A DNA stretch of 13,584 nt, taken from Desulfobulbus sp. Lineage in GTDB: Bacteria > Desulfobacterota > Desulfobulbia > Desulfobulbales > Desulfobulbaceae. The position numbers were made by a program, and so were the translations under genes. Within the stretch, counting starts at the first letter, position 1; each line of letters opens with the position of its first letter. Location of the stretch: positions 1 to 13,584 of the forward strand of contig JAQUEZ010000162.1 of assembly GCA_028684915.1 (NCBI GenBank), written 5' to 3'. This document shows, piece by piece, positions 1 through 7,254 of this stretch. The notes under the pieces are model-generated. The model searched no databases, was not told the DNA's origin, and saw nothing but the letters and a program-made list of their open reading frames with translations.

Positions 1-14
1 GAAAGGATTGACCC

Positions 15-1430
15 ATGCCCAATATTTCCAGCCTTGTGAAATCGATCCAGGACATTATGCGCAAGGACGCCGGCACCTACGGCGACGCCCAGCGCATCGA
101 GCAGATGGCCTGGCTCTTTTTTCTCAAGATCTTCGATGACCGTGAAACCCAGCTCGAACTCTTTGACGACGACTACAAATCCCCGCTCAAGGGTCACCTC
201 CGCTGGCGCAATTGGGCCGCAGATGAAGAGGGGGGCCTTACTGGCGAACGTCTTCTCAATTTCGTAGACAATGAGCTGCTCAACGCGCTAAAGGACCTCC
301 CCGCTGGGCAGGGTACTATCGCCGGGCTCATCCGCATGACCTTCAAGGATGCCAACAACTATATGAAGAACGGCACCCTCATGCGCCAGGTCGTCAACAA
401 GATCAACGCCATTGATTTCAACGCCTCCGATGACCGCCACATGTTCGGCGACATCTACGAAAAAATTCTCAAAGATCTCCAATCCGCAGGTAATGCGGGC
501 GAATTTTACACCCCCCGCGCCGTCACCCGGTTCATTGTCGAACAGGTCGCCCCCCGCCTTGGCGAAACAGTGCTGGACCCTGCTTGCGGCACCGGCGGGT
601 TTCTCACCTGCGCCATCGACCACCTCCGCGATCAGGCCAAGACCGACAAGGACATGGCCATCCTGCAGGACTGCTTCTCCGGGATCGAGAAAAAGCATCT
701 CCCGCATATCCTATGCATGACCAACCTCATGCTCCACGGCATCGACGTCCCCTCCAACGTCCGCCACGACAACACCCTGTCGAGGCCGCTCACCGACTGG
801 AAACCAAAGGAATACGTTGATTGTATTGTCACCAACCCGCCGTTTGGCGGCATGGAGGAAGACGGCATCGAATCCAACTTCCCCAGCGAGTTCCGTACCC
901 GCGAGACCGCCGACCTCTTTCTCGTCCTCATCATGCGGGTGCTCAAACCCGGCGGCCGCTGCGGCATGGTTCTGCCCGACGGCACCCTCTTCGGCGAAGG
1001 CGTTAAAACCCGCATCAAGGAAAAGCTCCTTGCCGAGTGCAACCTTCACACCATCGTCCGCCTGCCCAACGGCGTCTTCAACCCCTACACCGGCATCAAG
1101 ACCAACCTCCTCTTCTTCACCAAAGGCCAGTCCACCCAGGAAGTATGGTATTACGAGCACCCTTACCCCGAGGGCGCCAAGAGTTACAACAAGGGTAAAC
1201 CCATCCGCATCGAGGAGTTCAAGCCCGAGAAGAAATGGTGGGGAACGCCCGACAAAAATGGCCGCTACTCCAAGCGCAAAAACCCGCACAAGGCCGACAC
1301 CGGCCCCGGCAAAGTCGAAGATCTCCTGCCCGAATACGAACATCTGCTCAAACAGATCGCGGAAACGCGCGGCAAGCTGAAACAGGAGCTGCGCCACGCC
1401 CTGACCGCCACCGCAGGCACTGCCGAATGA
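15..1430 (+). CDS. hsdM: Type I restriction-modification DNA methyltransferase subunit HsdM (N6-adenine)
   Basis: Transfers a methyl group from S-adenosylmethionine to adenine N6 in the bipartite site chosen by HsdS. The methylase forms as M2S, and R subunits add cutting activity. Seen: an N-terminal helical HsdM_N-type region (about residues 5-130), the GEFYTPRAV entry segment, the SAM-binding motif DPACGTGGF at 188-196 and the catalytic NPPF at 274-277. The length, 471 residues, is slightly short of the usual roughly 500 but both ends look complete. An AAAGGA ribosome site lies 7 bases before the ATG. The stop overlaps the hsdS start (ATGA), indicating translational coupling. No hsdR lies downstream in the window, so the partner R subunit must be upstream or elsewhere. 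Codon use is strongly C-ending, unlike the genes after 5275. Confidence 0.97.
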   Translation: MPNISSLVKSIQDIMRKDAGTYGDAQRIEQMAWLFFLKIFDDRETQLELFDDDYKSPLKGHLRWRNWAADEEGGLTGERLLNFVDNELLNALKDLPAGQGTIAGLIRMTFKDANNYMKNGTLMRQVVNKINAIDFNASDDRHMFGDIYEKILKDLQSAGNAGEFYTPRAVTRFIVEQVAPRLGETVLDPACGTGGFLTCAIDHLRDQAKTDKDMAILQDCFSGIEKKHLPHILCMTNLMLHGIDVPSNVRHDNTLSRPLTDWKPKEYVDCIVTNPPFGGMEEDGIESNFPSEFRTRETADLFLVLIMRVLKPGGRCGMVLPDGTLFGEGVKTRIKEKLLAECNLHTIVRLPNGVFNPYTGIKTNLLFFTKGQSTQEVWYYEHPYPEGAKSYNKGKPIRIEEFKPEKKWWGTPDKNGRYSKRKNPHKADTGPGKVEDLLPEYEHLLKQIAETRGKLKQELRHALTATAGTAE

Positions 1431-2983
1431 AGTTGGAAACGTTTTTTGAAAAATTCGATCAGTTCGCGGAGGCGCCGGATGCGGTGGCGAGGATGCGGGA
1501 GTTACTGATTTTTTTTGCAGTTAATGGCAAGCTCGTTCCCAACGATCCGCGTGAAACACCGGTTACTCTTACACTTTCAGGCCTTGCGCCGAACAACATC
1601 GGCATGCCATTGAACTGGCGTAGTGGCCTCGTCAGCGACGCTTTCACATTTGAGTATGGCAACAATCTGCCGGCACCGAAGAGGTCCGAAACAGGGGAGT
1701 ATCCGGTGTATGGCTCCAACGGAATTGTCGGAACCCATAACACCTACCTCACGAAAGAGCCTGCGATTATTGTCGGCCGCAAGGGTTCGGCCGGTGCGTT
1801 GAACATTGCAGATGGCCCATCGTGGACCACCGACGTCGCTTATTTCATCTGCCCGCCTAAAGACCTCGACCTCCGGTTCACTTACTACCTATTTGTGACA
1901 CTACGACTTGATGAACTCGGCAAGGGCATCAAGCCAGGTTTAAGCCGCAAAGAGGCTTACGTTTTACCAATCGTCCTCCCACCCCTTGCGGAGCAGAAGC
2001 GGATTGTGGCGAAGGTGGATGAGTTGATGGCCTTGTGTGACCAGCTGGAGGCGCAGCAGCAGGATCGCGACACCCGGCGCGCCTCGCTGGCCCGCGCCTC
2101 GCTGGCCCGCTTTGCCGACGCCCCCACCCCGGCCAACCTCAACTTCCTCTTCCACAAATCCTACGACATCTCCCCCGCCGACCTCCGCAAATCCATCCTC
2201 ACCCTCGCCGTCCAAGGCAAACTCGCCCCCCAAGACCTCAACGACGAGCCGGGTGAACAGATACTCCGCCGGATAAGCTCAGGCACCTCTATTAGGAAGA
2301 AGGCAAATATTTCTATATTAGACAAGGGCGCTGGTAAACTTCCATTTGGCCTTCCAAGTGGCTGGTCGGCGTCACGTGTTGAATCAATTCTAACTCCGAC
2401 ACGAGGAATCTCATACGGTGTCATTAAACTTGGGCCTGAACCTTCGCAGGGTGGTGTATTCATTCTAAGGTGCAGCAACGTCCGTTATCGAAGAATAGAT
2501 TTGAACGGTATAAGGAAAGTGACTGAGCAACTGTCATCAGAATATGCCAGGACAGTTCTCGAAGGTGGAGAGGTCTTGATTAATGTCCGTGGAACTCTTG
2601 GTGGGTGCGCGGTGGTGCCACCTGAGTTGAAGGAATACAACATTGCTCGTGAAGTCGCCGTAATCCCTGTTCACACCGAATTCGACGCAAGATTCCTGAT
2701 GAACGTAATCGCATCACCATATTTCCAAGACAGAGTCGAAGACAGCCTGCGCGGTATCGCTTACAAGGGACTAAATCTTGGACTGTTACGTGACTTTATT
2801 GTTCCTATCCCCCCCCTCGCCGAACAAAGCCGGATCGTGGCCAAAGTGGATCAACTCATGGCCCTGGTCGACGAACTAGAAACCCACCTCGCCGCTTCCC
2901 GCACCACAGCTAAGAACCTCCTCGAAGCCCTGGTCGCCGAACTCACCGCAGCCGGGGCACCATCGCGCAGCGGGGAAGCCTAG
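1427..2983 (+). CDS. hsdS: Type I restriction-modification specificity subunit HsdS
   Basis: Recognises the bipartite DNA target for the HsdM methylase. The start is the ATG at 1427 that overlaps the hsdM stop; an upstream extension in this frame is only hsdM read out of frame. The 518 residues show the classic duplicated layout: an N-terminal target domain (about 55-180), a central conserved helix (PPLAEQKRIVAKVDELMAL, then two ASLAR repeats), a second target domain (about 310-460) and a distal conserved helix (PPLAEQSRIVAKVDQLMAL). The second target domain (about 2270-2800) is clearly more AT-rich than the conserved parts, which fits exchange of target domains between hsdS alleles. A T8 run at 1509-1516 lies inside the reading frame. 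It is the second gene of the hsdM-hsdS-ATPase-HNH operon. Confidence 0.96.
   Translation: MKLETFFEKFDQFAEAPDAVARMRELLIFFAVNGKLVPNDPRETPVTLTLSGLAPNNIGMPLNWRSGLVSDAFTFEYGNNLPAPKRSETGEYPVYGSNGIVGTHNTYLTKEPAIIVGRKGSAGALNIADGPSWTTDVAYFICPPKDLDLRFTYYLFVTLRLDELGKGIKPGLSRKEAYVLPIVLPPLAEQKRIVAKVDELMALCDQLEAQQQDRDTRRASLARASLARFADAPTPANLNFLFHKSYDISPADLRKSILTLAVQGKLAPQDLNDEPGEQILRRISSGTSIRKKANISILDKGAGKLPFGLPSGWSASRVESILTPTRGISYGVIKLGPEPSQGGVFILRCSNVRYRRIDLNGIRKVTEQLSSEYARTVLEGGEVLINVRGTLGGCAVVPPELKEYNIAREVAVIPVHTEFDARFLMNVIASPYFQDRVEDSLRGIAYKGLNLGLLRDFIVPIPPLAEQSRIVAKVDQLMALVDELETHLAASRTTAKNLLEALVAELTAAGAPSRSGEA
2081..2110 (+). repeat. Perfect 15-bp tandem repeat in the hsdS central spacer region
   Basis: The unit GCCTCGCTGGCCCGC occurs twice back to back (2081-2095 and 2096-2110). 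It is exactly in frame and encodes Ala-Ser-Leu-Ala-Arg twice. It sits in the long helix joining the two target-recognition domains. In the EcoR124 family, changes in the number of short peptide repeats at this place alter the spacer length of the recognised sequence (known for that family, inferred here). Confidence 0.9.
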
Positions 2984-2986
2984 CCG

Positions 2987-4471
2987 ATGCAGCTCCGCCG
3001 CCTTTGGATCGACTGTTTCAAGAACCTGCGCAACTGTGAGGTCACCTTCGAGCAGCCCTACCTCCTCAACGCGGTGATCGGCGGCAATGGCAGCGGCAAG
3101 TCCAACCTGGTCGAGGCCATCCTTCACATCCTCCTCGACACCTACCTCAACAGGACCCCGCCCTTTGACTTCCGCTTCGAATACGAGGCCCAAGCGCGGC
3201 ACATCGAACTCTCCGCCACAGAAGGCCGCCTGCGCGCCATCGTTGACGGGTACGAAATGCCCAGCAGCCACTTCACTCGCCGCCTGCGGGACGGCGAGGC
3301 CCAGGTCTATTACCCGGAAACCACCTTCGCCTATTATTCCGGCGACTGTGATCGCGTCCGCCGCCTGCTCAATCGCTACACCACGAGCTTTCGCCGCCTC
3401 GTCCAGCAACCCGAACGCGACAATCTGCGCCCACTGTTTGTACTGTCGACCAACCAACAGGCCCGTAACATCCTCCTGGCCCTTATAGCCCATCGCCATG
3501 TTGCGTTTCTCGAGCGCCTCAACATCTCCGGCGCCCGGCAGATCAAAATTGTTCTTCAGTCCCCCAGAGGATTCAATTCTTTGAAGGACGAAACCCTTCT
3601 TTGGGGTACCTCCGGCAAAGTTGGAAGGATTATTTCGGCCTTTGCCGAAACAGCCGATATTGAAGAAAGTAGCAGAACGGAACTGCCCTTTTTCAAAGAT
3701 GAGAAGGTCTCTGGATTCCCTTTCACAGAAACCCGCACCTACACCTACGAGGAAAATTTAAACCCGGAGCAGCGACTCTGGAAACTGGCCGCCCGCCTTG
3801 AACGCGGACGAGACAATCTCTACCTCGCTCTCGAACACCTCGCCGCCCGAGGAATTCTCAAGAGCGTGGAATACGAGTTGATCGGGAAAGGCAGCCAGGA
3901 ACCTTTTAACTTTGACCAACTCAGCGAAGGCGAAAAGCAACTCATCGCTGTCATCGGCGCCATCCGTCTCACCAACCAGCGCGACAACCTCATCCTCCTC
4001 GACGAACCCGATACCCACCTCAACCCGCAGTGGTCGTGGGAATATCCCGAGATGATCGAAGAAGCCTTCGACGCGTCTCAGAAAGACCACTCCACTGTCC
4101 TCATGGCCACTCACGACCCGGTGGTGATTTCCGGTCTTGTGCGTGAGCAAGTCTTCCTTGCCAACGGCAATGGAACCGAATGCTCTACCTTCGAACACCC
4201 TATTCGGCATCCACGCGGCCAGGGCGTCGCCAACCTCCTGTGCAGCAGCGAATTTTTCGGCCTTCCTTCAAGTCTCGACAAGAAGACCCAAGTCCTCATG
4301 AATGAACGCCTCAAGCTCAGCTTGAAGGACTCTTTGACCAAAGCGGATAAACTGCGTCTTAGGGAATTGAACCAAAGGCTTGAGATACTCCAGTCAGGTA
4401 TTAGCGAGCGTGACCCGGATTATGTCGCCTTCCTGCGAAGCCGTTATGAAGGGGAGGGTGGTGCCAAATGA
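2987..4471 (+). CDS. ABC/SMC-like AAA ATPase associated with the restriction operon, Septu PtuA-like
   Basis: A predicted overcoming-lysogenization/RecF-type ATPase of 494 residues. Seen: Walker A GGNGSGKSN at 32-40, the ABC signature LSEGE at 312-316, Walker B LILLDEP with D339 and E340, and the switch histidine of MATHDP at H376. The long insert between Walker A and the signature is usual for AAA_15/AAA_21 proteins. It starts 3 bases after the hsdS stop, and its own stop overlaps the HNH gene (ATGA). The ATPase-plus-HNH pair matches the PtuA/PtuB arrangement of Septu anti-phage systems and of some retron effectors. The ATPase is expected to sense infection and control the nuclease. Exact family assignment (Septu versus another restriction-linked ATPase) cannot be settled by eye. 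Confidence 0.9.
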   Translation: MQLRRLWIDCFKNLRNCEVTFEQPYLLNAVIGGNGSGKSNLVEAILHILLDTYLNRTPPFDFRFEYEAQARHIELSATEGRLRAIVDGYEMPSSHFTRRLRDGEAQVYYPETTFAYYSGDCDRVRRLLNRYTTSFRRLVQQPERDNLRPLFVLSTNQQARNILLALIAHRHVAFLERLNISGARQIKIVLQSPRGFNSLKDETLLWGTSGKVGRIISAFAETADIEESSRTELPFFKDEKVSGFPFTETRTYTYEENLNPEQRLWKLAARLERGRDNLYLALEHLAARGILKSVEYELIGKGSQEPFNFDQLSEGEKQLIAVIGAIRLTNQRDNLILLDEPDTHLNPQWSWEYPEMIEEAFDASQKDHSTVLMATHDPVVISGLVREQVFLANGNGTECSTFEHPIRHPRGQGVANLLCSSEFFGLPSSLDKKTQVLMNERLKLSLKDSLTKADKLRLRELNQRLEILQSGISERDPDYVAFLRSRYEGEGGAK

Positions 4472-5274
4472 GATACGTGCCCATTCAGAGCCTGCTTCAA
4501 ACTGTTTTTTCCGATACTGATGGGGAAAAGGACAAACGTCGTCTGGAACGAGCACACGAAACCGTTACTCTGACACCTGCCAAAGACCGAAAGTCTTATA
4601 TTGACAACAACGGTACGAGCAAGTGGTCACCGCTCAAGGATCGGTTTGCAGCAGAACTGGGAAACAAATGTTGGTATACCGAAGCCGAGCTGGTCGGTGC
4701 GCCACTGACCATCGACCACTACCGGCCCAAGTGCGACTACTGGTTCCTTGCCTTCAAGCCCGATAATTATCGTGTGGCCTGCCCATTCGCTAATAGCCCC
4801 AAGCATAACGAGGAATACGGTTGCGCAGGAGGCAAAGGGGATAACTTTCCCCTCCTCGATGAAACAAAGAAAGGGAGAGGAATTCACTCCATCAGAAGAG
4901 AAAAGCCGATTATCCTCGATCCTTGCAGCGAAGAGGACTGCAAGTTGATTGCGTTTCAGTCTGATGGTCGCCCGGTGCTTCACCCTAATTACGTCGATGA
5001 TCCCGTCGCCCAAAAACGGGTAGAAGACAGCAAAATTCTTTTGAATCTCGACCACCCCGATTTCAACGCCAAGAGGGGGGAGCTATATAACGACATCAAA
5101 CTCGATGTTGAGACCTATGAAGATCTTACGGAAGGATCAAACAAAAGAGACCTCATTCGTGATCGCATTTCGCGACGGATCTCAAAAATCGCTCCGTTCA
5201 GTATCGCTGCCCGCCAATACCTATGCGCCCACCGACATCTTGATTGGGTATCAGACCTTTTGGATCAGAACTAA
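4468..5274 (+). CDS. HNH endonuclease partner of the ATPase, Septu PtuB-like
   Basis: Predicted metal-dependent nuclease of 268 residues, translated by ATGA overlap from the ATPase gene. The HNH core is visible: C68 in CWYTE, the D83-H84 pair in IDHYRPK, N100 and N109 with H113 downstream, and a WFLAF helix between them. This resembles TIGR02646-type HNH proteins that accompany AAA ATPases. The likely role is cutting DNA or RNA when the partner ATPase signals infection; the substrate cannot be read from sequence. The second half (about 150-268) has no motif I recognise. GC content is lower than in the upstream three genes. It is the last gene of the operon. Confidence 0.88.
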   Translation: MRYVPIQSLLQTVFSDTDGEKDKRRLERAHETVTLTPAKDRKSYIDNNGTSKWSPLKDRFAAELGNKCWYTEAELVGAPLTIDHYRPKCDYWFLAFKPDNYRVACPFANSPKHNEEYGCAGGKGDNFPLLDETKKGRGIHSIRREKPIILDPCSEEDCKLIAFQSDGRPVLHPNYVDDPVAQKRVEDSKILLNLDHPDFNAKRGELYNDIKLDVETYEDLTEGSNKRDLIRDRISRRISKIAPFSIAARQYLCAHRHLDWVSDLLDQN

Positions 5275-5294
5275 ACGGATGAGTCAATTATCGT

Positions 5295-5313
5295 CGTGTT
5301 TTATCACAACACG
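5295..5313. terminator. Possible weak hairpin after the HNH gene
   Basis: CGTGTT and AACACG form a 6-bp perfect inverted repeat around a 7-base loop, 20 bases after the HNH stop. There is no T tract, so it is at best a weak or Rho-assisted end. The rest of 5275-5549 holds nothing convincing. Confidence 0.25.
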
Positions 5314-5549
5314 CTGGAAAACGTGGGCCGAAATATCTAGTGGCTCAGTAAAAAATCAGAGGCCTAAAAATCACAGAGTGTGAAATCAGTATGTTGTGCC
5401 GCTCGAAACGTCGTTCAATGGCTTTGTGAGAGAACTATTATCTGATATGGTAGATTTTGTGACAAGCCACTTCCTTTACTTTTCCGCACCTATACAAAGC
5501 CCCAAACAGCCTGACGTGAAAGGATATTTGTGTGGCAAAGGAGCCTCCC

Positions 5550-6161
5550 ATGACGTTGGAAAACAAACTCGGTATCACCGATGCGGTTGAACTCGCCCGC
5601 GTAGAAGAGCGTATCAGCAAGGCAAAGGCGCACCACCTCTTTGCCAGCGGCAGGCTAGATACCCTGCAGGCTGGGACCTTTCAGACACTGGCAGAGATAC
5701 ACAGAAATCTGTTCGACGAAATCTACGACTTTGCCGGGAAAATTCGCACCGTCAACATTGCCAAGGGCAGTTTCAGGTTTGCACCTGTGATGTATCTGGA
5801 AGCAGCGTTGCAGCATATTGAAACCATGCCCCAGTCGACATTCGATGAAATCATCGAAAAATACGTGGAAATGAACATTGCCCACCCCTTCAGAGAGGGC
5901 AACGGGCGCAGCACACGCATTTGGCTCGATCTGATCTTGAAACAAGAACTGCAAATGGTTGTTGATTGGAGCTGTGTTGACAAGAATGACTATCTCCTTG
6001 CCATGGAGCGCAGCCCGGTCAAGGATATTGAAATCAAGTTCTTATTGCAGCGGGCTTTGACCGACAAAATCAATGACAGCGAAGTCTATATGAAGGGGAT
6101 AGACGCAAGTTACTATTATGAGGGGTACGCTGTTTATAAAGTAGAAGATCTTGGGGAGTAG
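5550..6161 (+). CDS. fic: Class III Fic family protein (AMP-transferase) with C-terminal self-inhibitory motif
   Basis: Fic enzymes transfer AMP from ATP to a hydroxyl side chain of a target protein; the best-studied class III member, NmFic, modifies DNA gyrase. Seen: the catalytic motif HPFREGNGR at 112-120 with the invariant H112, the flap segment around [10 protein letters not shown], and near the C-terminus S187-Y-Y-Y-E191-G192. The last matches the class III inhibitory motif (S/T)xxxE(G/N) on the same chain. The length of 203 residues is close to NmFic, with about ten extra residues after the motif. ATG 5550 was chosen over GTG 5532 because AAAGGAG at 5537-5543 sits 6 bases before it. 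No separate antitoxin gene is needed or seen. It is monocistronic. Confidence 0.95.
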   Translation: MTLENKLGITDAVELARVEERISKAKAHHLFASGRLDTLQAGTFQTLAEIHRNLFDEIYDFAGKIRTVNIAKGSFRFAPVMYLEAALQHIETMPQSTFDEIIEKYVEMNIAHPFREGNGRSTRIWLDLILKQELQMVVDWSCVDKNDYLLAMERSPVKDIEIKFLLQRALTDKINDSEVYMKGIDASYYYEGYAVYKVEDLGE

Positions 6162-6217
6162 GTCCTGAGCGATGTAAACTTTGTTCCGGATAAGATCGAT
6201 GTGATCACCACAGGTCC

Positions 6218-6475
6218 TCGATGCATTCACTCCACGAGGGGCAAGTCACTCCAACGGGTTGTATAGGCCGATGACAGGCTATCTCTACGCATCGCCCAGT
6301 GTTTGCTTGGTTCTCGAGAAGTCACCAAGAATGACGCCACCTTTATTGTATTCGTATCTGTCGCGCCAGATCCTCTCTAACAACTGCTGGGCTGGCTTGA
6401 TAAATTGGAAATTGTCACTGCAGTGGTGCGCCAGGTTCCCGGAGGCCTGGTTCGCGTGACGACTGGATTTATCCT
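6218..6475 (-). pseudogene. Decayed copy of the umuC 3' end
   Basis: This 258-base stretch matches 7246-7619 of the intact umuC locus as a direct repeat, from 9 bases beyond the umuC stop inward. One 116-bp internal deletion (the counterpart of 7332-7447) breaks the frame. In the portion before the deletion, 47 of 55 residues equal the intact UmuC (for example GNLAHHCSDN and EYNKGGVILGD). After the deletion the original frame would end in a UmuC-like tail (SDLPLV), but translation now runs into a TAG. There is no 5' half and no start. The changes between copies show that it is an old duplicate, not a recent one. Confidence 0.88.
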
Positions 6476-6582
6476 CCTCATAAGCGTCAGAGATCAACCC
6501 TAATCCGGTGGGATTTCGCTTTCCTTTATACAGATGGACCCGTTTTTCTGGAGCAACCCCTATCTATTTCCCACAAGGCTGT

Positions 6583-6603
6583 GTATTATATATTGGTATA
6601 TCT
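6583..6603 (+). promoter_or_regulatory. Candidate parDE promoter/operator
   Basis: An AT-rich segment just upstream of parD contains -10-like boxes TATTAT (6584-6589) and TATATT (6589-6594) and two similar direct half-sites, GTATTATAT (6583) and GTATATC (6596). ParD antitoxins normally bind such repeats to autoregulate. No good -35 box is visible. Confidence 0.35.
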
Positions 6604-6621
6604 ACTTTGGGAGGATTTGCC

Positions 6622-6858
6622 ATGCAGAGAAATACGAGCGTTACCCTCGGCGATCACTTTTCTGATTTTATCAAATCAAAGGTTTCACAAGGGCGCTTTG
6701 ATAATACAAGCGAAGCCATTCGGGCAGGATTACGGCTTTTGGAAATTGAAGAAACCAAACTGGACGCGTTGCGCGCAAAATTAGCTGAGGGTGAATCACA
6801 GCTTGATAAAGGACAAGGTGTCGACGGTCAGTCCTTTATGAATCAATTGATTGGCTGA
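6622..6858 (+). CDS. parD: ParD-like ribbon-helix-helix antitoxin
   Basis: A 78-residue antitoxin that binds its own promoter through an N-terminal ribbon-helix-helix and neutralises the ParE toxin with its C-terminal half. The start is ATG 6622, 7 bases after GGGAGG; the longer upstream frame has no ribosome site. Residues 1-45 show the family pattern: a polar beta strand (NTSVTLGDHF), then GRFDNTSEAIRAGLRLLE. A charged C-terminal helix rich in D, E and K follows and would wrap the toxin. The stop is one base before the parE ATG, so the pair is co-translated. The pair is flanked by two direct copies of umuC 3' sequence. Confidence 0.93.
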   Translation: MQRNTSVTLGDHFSDFIKSKVSQGRFDNTSEAIRAGLRLLEIEETKLDALRAKLAEGESQLDKGQGVDGQSFMNQLIG

Positions 6859-6859
6859 T

Positions 6860-7156
6860 ATGCCCCAATACATCCTTTCCCCCAATGCGCAAGGAAGTTT
6901 GCGGCAAATCAAGGCTTATTCACTTGAACAATTCGGTGAAGAGCAAGCTATCGCTTACTTAAGGCTTATTGAAAAGAAGCTGCAAATGATCGCGGAAACC
7001 CCTGAAATAGGGAGAAAACGTGAAGAGGTCAAGAAGGGCTATTTAAGTTTTTTGGCTGGCGCACACGTTATCTTCTACCGAAAAGCTAAAAATCATATTG
7101 AGGTTATCGATATACTTCACCAAGGCATGGACCCCTATCGACATTTAACAGTCTGA
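6860..7156 (+). CDS. parE: ParE-type toxin (RelE/ParE superfamily)
   Basis: A 98-residue toxin; characterised ParE proteins poison DNA gyrase, and that target is inferred here. Family features seen: the N-terminal beta strand YILSPNAQGSLRQI, two long helices with EEQAIAYLRLIEKKLQMIA, the PEIGRKREEVKKGYLSF segment, then HVIFYRK and IEVIDILHQGMDP at the C-terminus. The start is ATG 6860, directly after the parD TGA. A TTG at 6851 in the same frame would overlap parD but is less likely. Its gene converges with umuC, about 100 bases away. The frame is intact, so the toxin is probably functional. Confidence 0.94.
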   Translation: MPQYILSPNAQGSLRQIKAYSLEQFGEEQAIAYLRLIEKKLQMIAETPEIGRKREEVKKGYLSFLAGAHVIFYRKAKNHIEVIDILHQGMDPYRHLTV

Positions 7157-7195
7157 AAAAGGGCGCTCCTCCTTACTTTTCCCTATCCTGGGGAA

Positions 7196-7219
7196 GACGG
7201 AACCGCCGAAAATTCCGTC
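7196..7219. terminator. Candidate bidirectional terminator between parE and umuC
   Basis: GACGGAA (7196-7202) and TTCCGTC (7213-7219) form a perfect 7-bp stem with a 10-base loop. It lies between the convergent parE and umuC genes. There is no strong T run on either side, so intrinsic termination is uncertain. Confidence 0.4.
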
Positions 7220-7254
7220 AGCCCAACATGCGAACAGTATAGTTATCGATGCAT

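Noticed and set aside
711..1397. Long antisense frame inside hsdM
   Set aside because: A mirror of GC-rich hsdM codons, low-complexity in V, G, A and E, with no independent signals.
1235..1426. An upstream extension of the hsdS reading frame by 64 codons
   Set aside because: It is hsdM read in another frame, rich in R, Q and P, with no HsdS similarity; the ATG at 1427 overlaps the hsdM stop and begins the conserved sequence.
5396..5590. A 64-codon reading frame before fic
   Set aside because: It runs into the fic gene in a different frame, has no ribosome site, and matches nothing I recognise.
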